Below, piece by piece: positions 21,214-31,032 of a stretch of 64,000 nt of DNA. Under the pieces are notes generated by a model. It made no database searches and was not told the DNA's origin. It saw only the letters and a list, made by a program, of their open reading frames with translations. Position 1 is the first letter of the stretch, and every line of letters begins with the position of its first letter. Origin of the DNA: Asparagopsis taxiformis (taxonomy: Eukaryota; Rhodophyta; Florideophyceae; Bonnemaisoniales; Bonnemaisoniaceae); NCBI GenBank assembly GCA_030407315.1, contig JALQPE010002334.1:1-64000 (forward strand). Reading direction: 5' to 3'. Position numbers and translations under genes: made by a program.

Positions 21214-23667
21214 CTATCTATTGCTCCTATCGTACTTGTAATATTCGACGGTGTGGATGTGGTCCGTGAGGACGTCCTTCTCCGTCTTCAAGTAGATGTG
21301 GCCGCGCGTGGGCAGGCCATAGACTAACTTCTCGCCTGCAGGAAGATCTCCTCGGCTGAAGCCGACCCCGTAATGGTAAAGGTCACCGCGACCAACCAAT
21401 ACGGAATAGGGTGGCACCCAAAAGATGAGAGGGGGAACCTTCCACATATCGGCGCCCGGACTGGCCAGGCATACATGACTATAAGGGGCAACTACTATAG
21501 AGAACCCATCGGCTCCGCTCGACATCATGAAATATGATGGAGACGTGGTAGGACTTCCAACACTATTCGTCGCTACCTTGAAGTCCGTGTGCCCATCCTG
21601 GTCCGCAGCCCCATCTGCTGTAAGAAGCAGCCGCAATCCTGTCTTCGGGAAGAAGACAGGATCCTCACCCTCCATTCCCAACTTCAAGAACTCCGCACAA
21701 ACACCAAGAGCAAGCTCTGCCACCAACTTGTTCTTATACATCTCCAAATTCCCCTCCTCCAACTTGTCGCACAACTCACGCCGCGGCAGAGAGAGGCGCC
21801 CACGACCACCATCGATGCGGTCCTTCGCATCACCCACGTTGTGGATGAACTGCCACGGCGAAGGATCGAAGCCGGGCTTTGCGAAAGCTGGCGGCTCGTC
21901 CTGTGGCTCCCTGTCGTCATCGTTAGAATCAGACTGCTGGGAGGGTTTTTCAACCTCCTCAACCAGCGGGAACTGCCTAGCGAAGTGACCGAACAACTCA
22001 TGCGTCGCATTACCAGCCGTGGACGATGCCAACAGGCCTTCCATAACAATAACCCCCAAGTTTTCCAACAATGCCTTCTTCACCGCAAAGTACCTGTCCA
22101 CCACCGTATCCTCAGCACCCGGCGATGCAGCTGCCTGGAATGCTGCCGCCCTCATTTCCGCCCGAACCGTCTCCACCGTCGTACTTTCCATATAGTACTT
22201 CATCCGGCTGCCAGACGCAATTGCGCTGGGGAGAACGGCGGCCACATTCTCATCGACGATGCTGTCGGGAATGGGATTCTCCTGGGCGTCGTCGAACTGG
22301 AGAACCGGCTCCCGAGAGCGACCTCGGGAAGCCGACTTGGATTTCTTTGACGACGACTTTGATGAAGTCTCACCGAGCCTTCTCTTTTTGGTAGAAGGCT
22401 CGGGCGTCGCAGAAGCGGCTTCCAAGTTACGCTTCCCGAGGATGGAGTTTTCACCCGCATCCTCGGGGGCGCTCTCCAGCTCGACGACCTCCACAGCACC
22501 ACCCGCCGTTCCACCACGACCGGAACGACTCGCTTGCAGGCGGGTACTCCTTCTGGGCATCACTTTCCTCCCAGAAGTTTCCACTCCGGGCGGTGCAGAA
22601 TCACTGACTTCAATGACATCTTCGTCAGGATCTGCACCGCCCTTCGCACTGCTGCCCTCGACCACATTCTCGGGAGTAGGGCCCTCCGTCGAAATCCTCG
22701 CAACCGTCTTCTGTCCAACCCCACCGGATGGTGAAGGGACGAAGCTGTCATCGCTGGAGCTTCCCGAACTGCTAGCAGATGCAGAACGGGAAGCTTCGAC
22801 AGCGGGGGCCGGAGCAGCAGGGTGCTGCTCGGCAGCCGGAGTCGCAGGCTCAGGCTGCGAAGCCGGTGAGACCTGCTCCTGCGCGGCTTGGACAGGACGG
22901 TTGGGGGTACCAGTCCCGGCGTGGGAAACTGGACCAGAGCGTTCGCTGCCATCCTGGGGACCACGCGCAGTCGGCTTGACCGGGGTCACCGCAGGGGAGG
23001 ATGCAGACACGGCAGGGGTAGAGACAGGAACAGGGGCAACCTCGGAATTGCTGGAAGATTCCAGTTGAGGTGGTGGGGGCAAAGGAATGGAGGATGAAGG
23101 GATGGGCAAGGAATTGGAAGAGGAAGGGATGGGGGCATCATCACCACATGTGGCTGGGAGCGCAGCATGTGGGATGTCTGGGTACATCGCGTGAAAGCGT
23201 TTCCGCATTTGCATGTCGCGGTACCCAGTGACGCGCAGGAGCATTTTCCTGGCGTCCTTCCCGAAGACAGACTTCTTACGGGGAAAAATATTTTCGTAAC
23301 TGTAACCATCGGGGGGGCCTTCCTTGGGACGGAAGTCTGCCCAGCACCCCTTCTTGGGGACCATCTGAGCAAGAACTTCGACAACGCGCGAGCGAATGTC
23401 GAAGCTCTTGCTCGGGTCACCCCGGCTGGGAATTGACCCATCCAGCATCCTCAACACATCCGACACGTTCCAGTACTCGGCCACCTCCTTCACGTACCCG
23501 AAGATTTCCAACAAACCAGCAATCCATTCCTGCCCAATGGTACCAACCGAGTACGGTTTCAGCCCGGCCGACCGACGGCTACAAGTGTAGCGCGCCGTCA
23601 TCTCCAGGATGAAACACTTCTGCACATCCGGAGCACTCCTGAACGACCCATTGAACAACAAGTTCAC
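21214..23667 (-). pseudogene. locus II, 2OG-Fe(II) dioxygenase part (continues the ParB-like frame)
   Basis: This frame opens at a GTG only, because it is the second part of one gene: residues before it (CTV in the same register) continue the ParB-like frame ending at 23664 after a one-base shift. It has a helical region, a Pro/Ser/Ala-rich linker with basic TKKRRLGE and SSKKSKS motifs, an SRMKYY block, and a C-terminal double-stranded beta-helix. HTD at 693-695 gives the metal HxD pair, the distal His is in DLYHYGVG (765) and the 2-oxoglutarate Arg in TRGHIYL (788), numbering from the GTG. All catalytic residues are kept, so only the frame lesion breaks the gene. Probable role: oxidation of a modified DNA base, as in TET/JBP enzymes; inferred. 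Confidence 0.85.
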
Positions 23668-24860
23668 CGTACACCAGCCAGATCCTCTGTCGAAGAAAAC
23701 TGAACGAACTCCGGCCTGTTCGGGATGCTCGACCAGTATTTGAAAGCAGGGCTTTCAATGGTCTTGAACCCTCGCGCGATCGAGACGTAGCGCATGAGCT
23801 GTCTCGGACGAATCCAGCTCAGCGCTTTCCGTTCTTTTATGTATTGAACGGTCGGCTCGATCTTCTTCTTTCCCAGGCGGTGGATATTGATGAACTCCAT
23901 CACAGAGCACACATTGTCAGCAACTGTTACCTCGCTGACATTGTGGGTGTGGAAGTTCATCAGCCGTGAAAGCGGGAGTACTTCTTCGGAGCAGAAGACA
24001 TCCCGGCCAAGCCGAGTCGGTGGGAGGAGAAAGTCGACTGGAATAGTTCCAAAGCGACGGTAGATGTCAGACTTGACAAACTCCTCCCACTCTGGACTGT
24101 CCTTCGCAGGAGCAGGTCCAGCCGACTCGAGAATGGCCTTCAACGCGGTCACTCGGTGAGATCCATCGACATATTGCAGTCGTACTTTTGCATTGGAATC
24201 AATCACCTCGCAGACGGACACGCGTGAAGCAATCACGGAAAATCCCTGAGTGAGAAACGTTTTCTTCAACTCATCAACGCGATGCGGCCTGACCACCCTG
24301 GACACGACTGCCGGAGGAGAAACATCCAGGGGGGAAATGAAGACTGGAATGTTTCGGCAGCTCTCCGGACTTATGTCGTAGTCCACATCCACCGGGATGG
24401 GCACTGTGCCAGGGTAGGCCAGCCTGGTGCTGCGGAGAGGCTTGTTCGGTACGATGTCACGAGCGTTGTGATCATCGACCTTCTCCGCATCCTCTGCCAA
24501 GTCGCTGCCGGACGCGATGATCATGTCCGGAGCAGGCGAGCTGGGCAGAGGAGCACCAGATCCCTCGACGGCTGGCGCCGCTTCGGCAGATTGAGCCGGA
24601 AGCGGAGTTGCGGGAACGCCAGCGTCGATTGTCGGGACAACCGCGGGATCGGAAGCGGAAGGGGGGGAGGGGACGGGCTTAGGTGCTGGGCTGAGCTGGG
24701 TCAGCGCTGCAGCAGCTTCGCAAACGTCCATGGGGACAGGGGGGGCCAGAGAAGGAGAAGGAGAGGGAGAAGGAGAGGGAGAAGGAGTGGGAGAATCGTT
24801 GTCACGGCGGCTGGCAGAGCGCACCTGGCGGTCGAAAGCGTTGGGGGATTGTTGAGCCAT
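23664..24860 (-). pseudogene. locus II, ParB/sulfiredoxin-like part
   Basis: The start is set at the ATG at 24860 in GCAATGG; the open frame upstream to 24929 begins with TTG. A Ser/Pro/Ala low-complexity N-terminus (about 150 residues, with repeated PSPSPSP) precedes a ParB-like domain. SRVVRPHRVDELKKTFLTQGF resembles the ParB start, and DGSHRVTAL at 232-240 is the nucleotide-binding motif. The frame stops at TGA (23664-23666) overlapping the dioxygenase frame. In the intact paralogue at 26437 and in locus III the sequence runs on as GC(T/V)-type residues, showing that a single base is missing near 23673. Either a mutation, a sequence error or frameshifting explains this. Confidence 0.85.
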
Positions 24861-25066
24861 TGCTTTGGTGAGTGATTGACAAACGAAGAGTGAAAGATTG
24901 AGAAAGAGAGAAGAAGATCTGAACGACAAGCTGTTTTGCTGCGTAAGCTGAGTAAGATAGGCGAAACTTAGAGATCTGACATATTCCTATTAGTATACAC
25001 CCTGGTAATGATATTCAGCGGTTGACCAATCCGAACCTTCCACATCACTTTTCGTTGTACGACAAT
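24861..25066. promoter_or_regulatory. upstream region of locus II
   Basis: About 200 bases between the probable start codon and array A3. It must contain the 5' UTR and core promoter of this gene, so the palindromic array begins unusually close to the promoter. Confidence 0.4.
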
Positions 25067-25386
25067 TACAGCTCAGGCAGTTTACCAAGGATCCTTACAG
25101 CAAAGCCATCGTTACGATGACTTTGCTGTAAGGAAACGTTTCATTACAGAGGCCAGGAATTTTTTTACCGGGTAAAGAAATCATGGCCACTGTAATGTTT
25201 TGTTTCCTGACAGCAAAGTCATCGTTACGATGACTTTGCTGTAAGAAAACGTTTTCATTACAGCGGCCAGGAATTTTTTTACCGGGTAAAGAAATCATGG
25301 CCACTGTAATGAAACCTTTCCTTACAGCAAAGTCATCGTAACGATGACTTTGCTGTAAGCATCCCTGGTAAACTGCTCCATCTGTA
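25067..25386. repeat. palindromic array A3
   Basis: TACAG...CTGTA ends with 20-bp inverted terminal similarity (GGCAGTTTACCAAGGATCC against GGGATGCTTACAG-type sequence on the other side). It holds three 39-nt palindromes, one with GCC instead of GTC in the left arm, separated by TTTACCGGGTAAA spacers. Confidence 0.85.
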
Positions 25387-25741
25387 AGCCGTTGGTCTCA
25401 ACCCTCGCTCTCGTTTCTGTTGTCCTCCTTCATCATCTCCACCTACCTTCCCCCTACACACCACCTCTCTAATGTCACTCTACCCACCCTTTGGTGCATG
25501 AAATATTTTCTTACCACTGCCATAGTCTACACATACTGCTGCCTTCATACCTCTGCATGCCTACCCTTCAATCTTTCTTCCATCTTTCTCTACCGTGCTA
25601 GGCTTAGACCATGCTCTGTGCACATCTGACTTACTTAATATCATTGTATAGCTAGAAACTAGAATAATAATTACATCACTAGAGTACACTGCAAATGTTA
25701 GTAACTATGGTTGGTGTGGTACACAACACCCTAACTCCTTC
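25387..25741. other. intergenic, nothing recognised
   Basis: About 350 bases between arrays with short frames only. Confidence 0.4.
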
Positions 25742-26213
25742 ATGAGTAAACTTTGCGCACAGAACCGTTCAATACCAGGTAGTGCAGCCAGCGCAAACCA
25801 GGCTTGCACGACGCAGAGTGCTCCCCAGAGCCGTCAACAGTCGTCCAAACCATCGTTGTACGATGTTCCCGGCTCCACACTTCCCTTCTCACCCTTCCCA
25901 GGGTGGGAGACGGACGAAACTCCCAACCGCTTACAGCCGAAGCCGTTTACCCGGGATGCTTACAGCAAAGTCATCGTTACGATGACTTTGCTGTAAGGAA
26001 AGGTTTGATTACAGTGGTGAGAAAATTTTACCGGGTAAAAAAATCAGCAAGAATTTTTTACCCGGTAAAAAATTGTGGCCGCTGTAATGATTTGATTTCT
26101 TACAGCAAAGTCATCGTTACGATGACTTTGCTGTAAGAAATCAAATCATTACAGCAAAGTCATCGTAACGATGACTTTGCTGTCAGCACCCCAGCGAAAC
26201 TGCATCATCTGTA
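25742..26213. repeat. palindromic array A4 with outer flank
   Basis: The core 25932-26213 has TACAG...CTGTA ends, the TTTACCCGGTAAA spacer and three 39-nt palindromes, two of them nearly abutting at 26099-26184. The outer part (25800-25931) is the inverted counterpart of 19856-20000, including GACGGACGAAACTCCC and CCAAACCATCGTTG. With A1 it gives locus II a pair of inverted outer flanks. Confidence 0.8.
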
Positions 26214-26436
26214 AGCCTTCCTCACCTCAATGTTGTAACCAAAGACGACTGCGATATTACCTTGTTCTATTCTAGTAGTGCCCACCATAGTTTCCTCCCC
26301 TTCTCATATTAAATTGAGTATTGTATATCTCTCGACCCGTCTACATACGCAAACGTCATGTACTAGCCTAACTTTCATCGTTTACTTGAAGGCGGCCTTG
26401 ATGCCTGCCATAGAATGCTATTAAGAACTAATTTCA

Positions 26437-29400
26437 TCAGATATCTAAACGCTCCCAGTAGTTGACATTGAAGGGAGGCTGTAGCAACTTCTCCCTGGAA
26501 GTTCGCAGTGATAGATGGGACCGGATAGGATGCTGGTACCTCACCGAAGAACGACCCTCCGCGAATCCCATTCCTCCGTGATACACGTCCGTTCGGCATA
26601 CAAGCAGGGAATACGGTGGGATGCGCACGTTCGTCACTGGCACGCGGTACTTTTCTTTCGCTGGATGACTTAGGCACACATGGCTGAACTTGGCGATACG
26701 AATGATGAACCCATCCGCACCAGCAGCCATCATGAAATATGATGGCGAGTTGAGAGGACCAGTTCCAGTTCCCTCACGGACGGGAACATCGGTATGCATA
26801 AGTTGCTCCTGACTACCTTCTGCGGTCAAAATCAGACGAAGACCCGTTTCTGGAAAGACCACCGCTTCTTCTCTTCCAAACCCGAGCTTCAGGTTCTCCG
26901 CACAAATCGCCTTACCTAGCTCCAGAATCAGCTTGTTCCTGTACTGCCGCGCGCTTTCTTGCTCAAGGTCATCGCAGATGCTTTTCCGGTCCGTCTTGAA
27001 TACACCAGTGCTGTCTTTCGGTCGAAGTGGTTTCCACGGGTTCTTCTGACTTGCACTTGAGCCACTTGTAGTACCTTGGAATGTGCTGGCCATCTGTGTG
27101 AATAACTCGTGCGTAGCTGCTCCCACTGTAGTAGAAGAGAAAATGTCTTGCAACACCACGTAACCAAGCTCGTCGATCATTCTTCTCTGGTAGCTGAAGT
27201 ATTGTTGGCTTTCACAAGAACCGAGGGGACATACCAAAGTAGAGTAGCCTGCAGCTGCTTCCATTATCTCCGTCCGGATTGTATCAATGTCTTCTTCTGT
27301 GATATAATACTTCATTCTCGAGTTGGAAGGAACGCATAAAGGCAGCTTCTCAGGTATGTCCTCTGCGAATGTGCGGTCTGGAAGGGAGTTTTCTTGCTCG
27401 TCAGTGAAGAGTGGTGCTTCTTCTCCAGTCGTTCGTTTTCTTGCATTGACTCTACTCTTCTTTTCCCGGGGAGGCCCAATCTCAATGTTGTCATCCGGCG
27501 TATTGGGCTCAGAAAACTTCGCGCTAGTATCTTCCCTTCTTCGCTTCTTATCCAACCTGGACTCGTTTTCATCGCCGCTTCCACCAGAACTCCTGCTTCT
27601 TCCCGAATTCTCCTTGTCCACTTCGGCCGGGCTAGTGCTGTAAGTTTCTGGTGTCCTGATTCGAAGTTTCAATATCACAGAGCGGTTCTGCGCATCTCCA
27701 GCTTGTTGTCCAGGCGTGTCTATGTCCATGCGACCACTATTGTCCAAGTTGATATCCAGACTTTGCGTATCGCCGCTTTGTTTCCTTCCCTGAGGAAGAT
27801 CTTCTCTGACAATCCTTCCCGGCGAATTATCCCTGGCACGACTTTCCCGCTCTGCCCTTGAAGCTGAAAGACGTTCCTGTTCTTTTTGGAGAACAGCAAG
27901 ACGTTCTGCTTCCCTCTTCTCAGCTGCTGCAAGACGCGTGGCAGGACGTTCCTGTCCTCCCTCTTTTGCTGCGGCAGGACGGTCTTCTGCTTCTTTCGGG
28001 GTGCTCAGAGGTGCCTCTTCTATTGCTTTCGTCGCGACAGCAGGAATCACTTCTTCAGCCACCACATTTGGAGTAATTTCCTGTTCTTCCTCCACAACAG
28101 CAGAAACTTCCTGCTCTGCTTGGGCTTCGGCAGATACTCCTTCTTCTGCTTGAACAGGACCAGAAGTTTCCACAGTTTCCTTCTCTGTAGAATTATTTCC
28201 CTGTTCTGCGGCAGTAGGTGCTTCTTCGTCTTCTGCTTTGGCGCCATCAACAAGTGCTTTTTCTATTTCTCCGGGGGTCATGCGATTCCGTTCCCTCTCC
28301 TCCTCCGCTTTCGTCTCCTGCATTGCCTTTGTCCCGGTAGCATATTCCAGTTTGTCGTAAAAACTGTTTGTAAACATCCCGTTCTTGGTTCTCAGACTGC
28401 TACTGTCTACCACGTCGTCATGAAAGTCGACAAGGACGAATACAATGCGCTCTCCAATGCGATGATCATTATCCCCGACCTCCTTCGCGTTTTCTGCTGC
28501 CAAATCCGTTCGCACGAATTCCTCCATCGTTGCAGAGTTCAACCACTTGCGGACGACCTCTGCCATATCATAGATGGCCAACAGAGCCAGTAGCCAAGTG
28601 CGCATCGTGAACGGACTTCCGCTTCCGATATTTCTGACAAGTCCTCTCTTCCTCCTCATCCTTGTCCACGACGCTGTCATCTCGAGCACAAACCACTGGA
28701 ACCACTCCTTATCGCGCGTCCCGCGTCCGTCCGTGCCATTGCGGAATATTGCGTTATTGACAAGATCGAGCACGCACCCGTACATATCGGCAGAGTCAAT
28801 TCGAGAAAAGTCCGGATCTCTTCCCTCGGTTCTTGCATCCTCGATTTCTCTGTTCCTATCCAAAGCATTGTAAACGCTAGGGATAGAGCTCCAGTACACG
28901 AAAGCAACGCTGTCTGTGCGATTGAACCCCTTCGCAATGTTGATGTACTGCCTATACGAGTTCTCCGAACGGTTCCTGTCGGACGGCAGAATATAGCTCA
29001 CTTCTTTCAGAATAGGAATAAGCCGGACAACAGGAAGATCCATCTGGTTGGAAAACCTGAGAAACTCTATGACCGCACACACATTGTCGGCAATGCTCAC
29101 AGAAGCGACATCGTGAGTTTGTATATTGGCTTCGAGAGACAGTTTCAGAACCTCCAGCGCATCGAAAATTAGACGCCCGTTCGGCGCAATCAACTGTTGT
29201 ACCCAAACCAATTCCAAGGAATCCCTGTTCTTTCCTGAGTACTTCTCCAGGCATAGTTGCAGAGCAGCTATGCGATGAGAGCCATCGATGCAGTAAAACT
29301 CGTCTCCTTCGTTATCTTCCATTTTGCAGACTGTAATCATAGTTCCAGTGGTAGAGAAACCTCTATCCATGAAAATGCTGGCCAGTTCGTTTACACGACC

Positions 29401-29697
29401 CGGTCGCACCAAACGGGAGGTCACTGTCGGAAATTTCACTTTGCGAGGATCAACTTGCACTTTAGAAGAGCTGTACTGAGCAATAGTGATGCTTTTCTCT
29501 TCAGCAGAAGGAGAATTGCTCTTCTCCGCTGTAGTATTCATGATACTATTGTCTCCCATTGTAATCCCTGCAATCTCAGTTCGTTCAATCGGTTCTCTGT
29601 TCAAATGTTGTGTAGACGATGAAATCCACAATTGTGGTACCTCCGAGTGCGCTTCCCGTCTCTCAGCTTCCTCTCTTATACTGTCCGGACAAGACAT
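26437..29697 (-). CDS. locus I: ParB-like + 2OG-Fe(II) dioxygenase fusion, intact
   Basis: This 1086-aa ATG-started frame is the only uninterrupted member of three paralogues. Residues about 85-260 are the ParB/sulfiredoxin-like domain, with DGSHRIAAL at 138-146 as nucleotide-binding motif. A helical domain follows (about 300-450), then a long charged, Ala/Glu-rich linker with probable coiled coil (560-625) and two basic nuclear-localisation-like motifs (DKKRRRE near 716; REKKSRVNARKR near 744). The C-terminal third is a dioxygenase fold: LGYVVLQDIF near 844, HTD at 968-970, distal His in DVYHGGMG at 1040 and 2OG-binding Arg in PIRSHL at 1059. The spacing between the metal histidines is 72. 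It lies between arrays A4 and A5. I infer a nuclear DNA-base or nucleic-acid oxidase; the substrate is unknown. Confidence 0.9.
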   Translation of the reverse strand: MSCPDSIREEAERREAHSEVPQLWISSSTQHLNREPIERTEIAGITMGDNSIMNTTAEKSNSPSAEEKSITIAQYSSSKVQVDPRKVKFPTVTSRLVRPGRVNELASIFMDRGFSTTGTMITVCKMEDNEGDEFYCIDGSHRIAALQLCLEKYSGKNRDSLELVWVQQLIAPNGRLIFDALEVLKLSLEANIQTHDVASVSIADNVCAVIEFLRFSNQMDLPVVRLIPILKEVSYILPSDRNRSENSYRQYINIAKGFNRTDSVAFVYWSSIPSVYNALDRNREIEDARTEGRDPDFSRIDSADMYGCVLDLVNNAIFRNGTDGRGTRDKEWFQWFVLEMTASWTRMRRKRGLVRNIGSGSPFTMRTWLLALLAIYDMAEVVRKWLNSATMEEFVRTDLAAENAKEVGDNDHRIGERIVFVLVDFHDDVVDSSSLRTKNGMFTNSFYDKLEYATGTKAMQETKAEEERERNRMTPGEIEKALVDGAKAEDEEAPTAAEQGNNSTEKETVETSGPVQAEEGVSAEAQAEQEVSAVVEEEQEITPNVVAEEVIPAVATKAIEEAPLSTPKEAEDRPAAAKEGGQERPATRLAAAEKREAERLAVLQKEQERLSASRAERESRARDNSPGRIVREDLPQGRKQSGDTQSLDINLDNSGRMDIDTPGQQAGDAQNRSVILKLRIRTPETYSTSPAEVDKENSGRSRSSGGSGDENESRLDKKRRREDTSAKFSEPNTPDDNIEIGPPREKKSRVNARKRTTGEEAPLFTDEQENSLPDRTFAEDIPEKLPLCVPSNSRMKYYITEEDIDTIRTEIMEAAAGYSTLVCPLGSCESQQYFSYQRRMIDELGYVVLQDIFSSTTVGAATHELFTQMASTFQGTTSGSSASQKNPWKPLRPKDSTGVFKTDRKSICDDLEQESARQYRNKLILELGKAICAENLKLGFGREEAVVFPETGLRLILTAEGSQEQLMHTDVPVREGTGTGPLNSPSYFMMAAGADGFIIRIAKFSHVCLSHPAKEKYRVPVTNVRIPPYSLLVCRTDVYHGGMGFAEGRSSVRYQHPIRSHLSLRTSREKLLQPPFNVNYWERLDI

Positions 29698-30369
29698 TCC
29701 CTACCTACGTTCAGTCCTGATGAACCTTACGCTGCACCCGCTCAGCACCTCTGACTCTACCTGATCCTGATACCTCCACAAAGCGTTTAGCCCTTTCCAT
29801 CAATCTACACCTAATAGTATGTACCTCTAGCGCATATAATGCAATCGAACCCGTTTACCTCACCACGTCAATTATCATTCATATTCCAACAACCTATTTC
29901 ATCCACACTCTCCACCTCGCTTCTTCTTCCGTACCATTGATTCCTATCAATCGATTCTACGTGAGTTTTATACATTTACTACGATCCACCTCTCCTACAA
30001 GTCTGAAAAATTCATTTCTACACTAACTTTTGCTACTCACAAATGAACGGTTCCCGTGCAGGCCACTGCTTGAATTTCTTCCTATTGGCGTACTCGGCTG
30101 CAAAGGATTCATAGACTATTTAAACGGTGATCATATAAATGGTTTTCAATGTGCTCCAATGGACAATACACCAAAGAACATCAATATGAATTCATTTCAA
30201 CTACCTATTCACTACTGCGATTCAGTTTTCTTGCATACCAAATCTCATTGCGTTCCTACCCTAGTCGATTCAAAATGCTTCCTCTTCGTCAGTTGATCAA
30301 TATTCCTTATTCCTTACAACGAGCAGGTCCTCTGGACATCCTAAAGTTGGTTACTTAACCTTAACTATC
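29698..30369. promoter_or_regulatory. upstream region of locus I
   Basis: About 670 non-coding bases between the start codon and array A5. It holds a Pro/Thr-codon-like pyrimidine-rich stretch but no supported gene. The promoter of the 1086-aa gene is expected here. Confidence 0.4.
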
Positions 30370-30912
30370 GATGAATTTGCTGTAATGAAACGTTTTCTTA
30401 CAGCAAAGTCATCGTTACGATGACTTTGCTGTAAGAAAAGAAAACATTACAGCAGCCATGATTTCTTTACCGGGTAAAAAAATTGTGGCCGCTGTAATGA
30501 AACGTTTTCTTACAGCAAAGTCATCGTTACGATGACTTTGCTGTAAGAAAAGAAAACATTACAGTAGCCATGATTTCTTTACCGGGTAAAAAATTGTGGC
30601 CGCTGTAATGAAACGTTTTCTTACAGCAAAGTCATCGTAACGATGACTTTGCTGTAAGAAAGCAAATCATTACAGCGGCCACAATTTTTTTACCCGGTAA
30701 AATTTCTTGCTGATTTTTTACCCGGTAAAAAATTCTTCGGCCACTGCAAGGAAACGGTTCCTTACAGCAAAGTCATCGTTACGATGACTTTGCTGTAAGA
30801 AAGCAAATCATTACAGCTGCCACGATTTTTTTACCCGGTAAAACATTCTTGGCCACTGTAATGGAAACGTTTTCTTACAGCAAAGTCATCGTAACGATGA
30901 CTTTGCTGTAAG
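30370..30912. repeat. palindromic array A5
   Basis: The longest array: five copies of the 39-nt palindrome, in mixed T- and A-centred versions, with GAAACGTTTTC, AAGAAAACATTACAG and TTTACC(C/G)GGTAAA spacers. It occupies the interval between the start of the dioxygenase gene on the left and the stop codon of the transposase on the right. Unlike A1-A4 the outer TTTACC...GGGATGC terminal sequence is not clear. Confidence 0.85.
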
Positions 30913-31032
30913 CATACCTCCCTCCATCCTCTCAGATCCTCTCCCCACTACTTTGCACCAATCCACCACCGCCCTAGAGTGTACAATTCATATGTGATGC
31001 ATCTGGTTATTCATTTTATTCTTCCCTAAAAA

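Noticed and set aside
21527..23068. Long plus-strand frames opposite locus II
   Set aside because: Shadows of the low-complexity Pro/Ser/Ala coding region on the minus strand.
19399..30912. CRISPR array
   Set aside because: The repeats are palindromes with repetitive spacers in a eukaryotic transposon context, not regular repeats with unique spacers.
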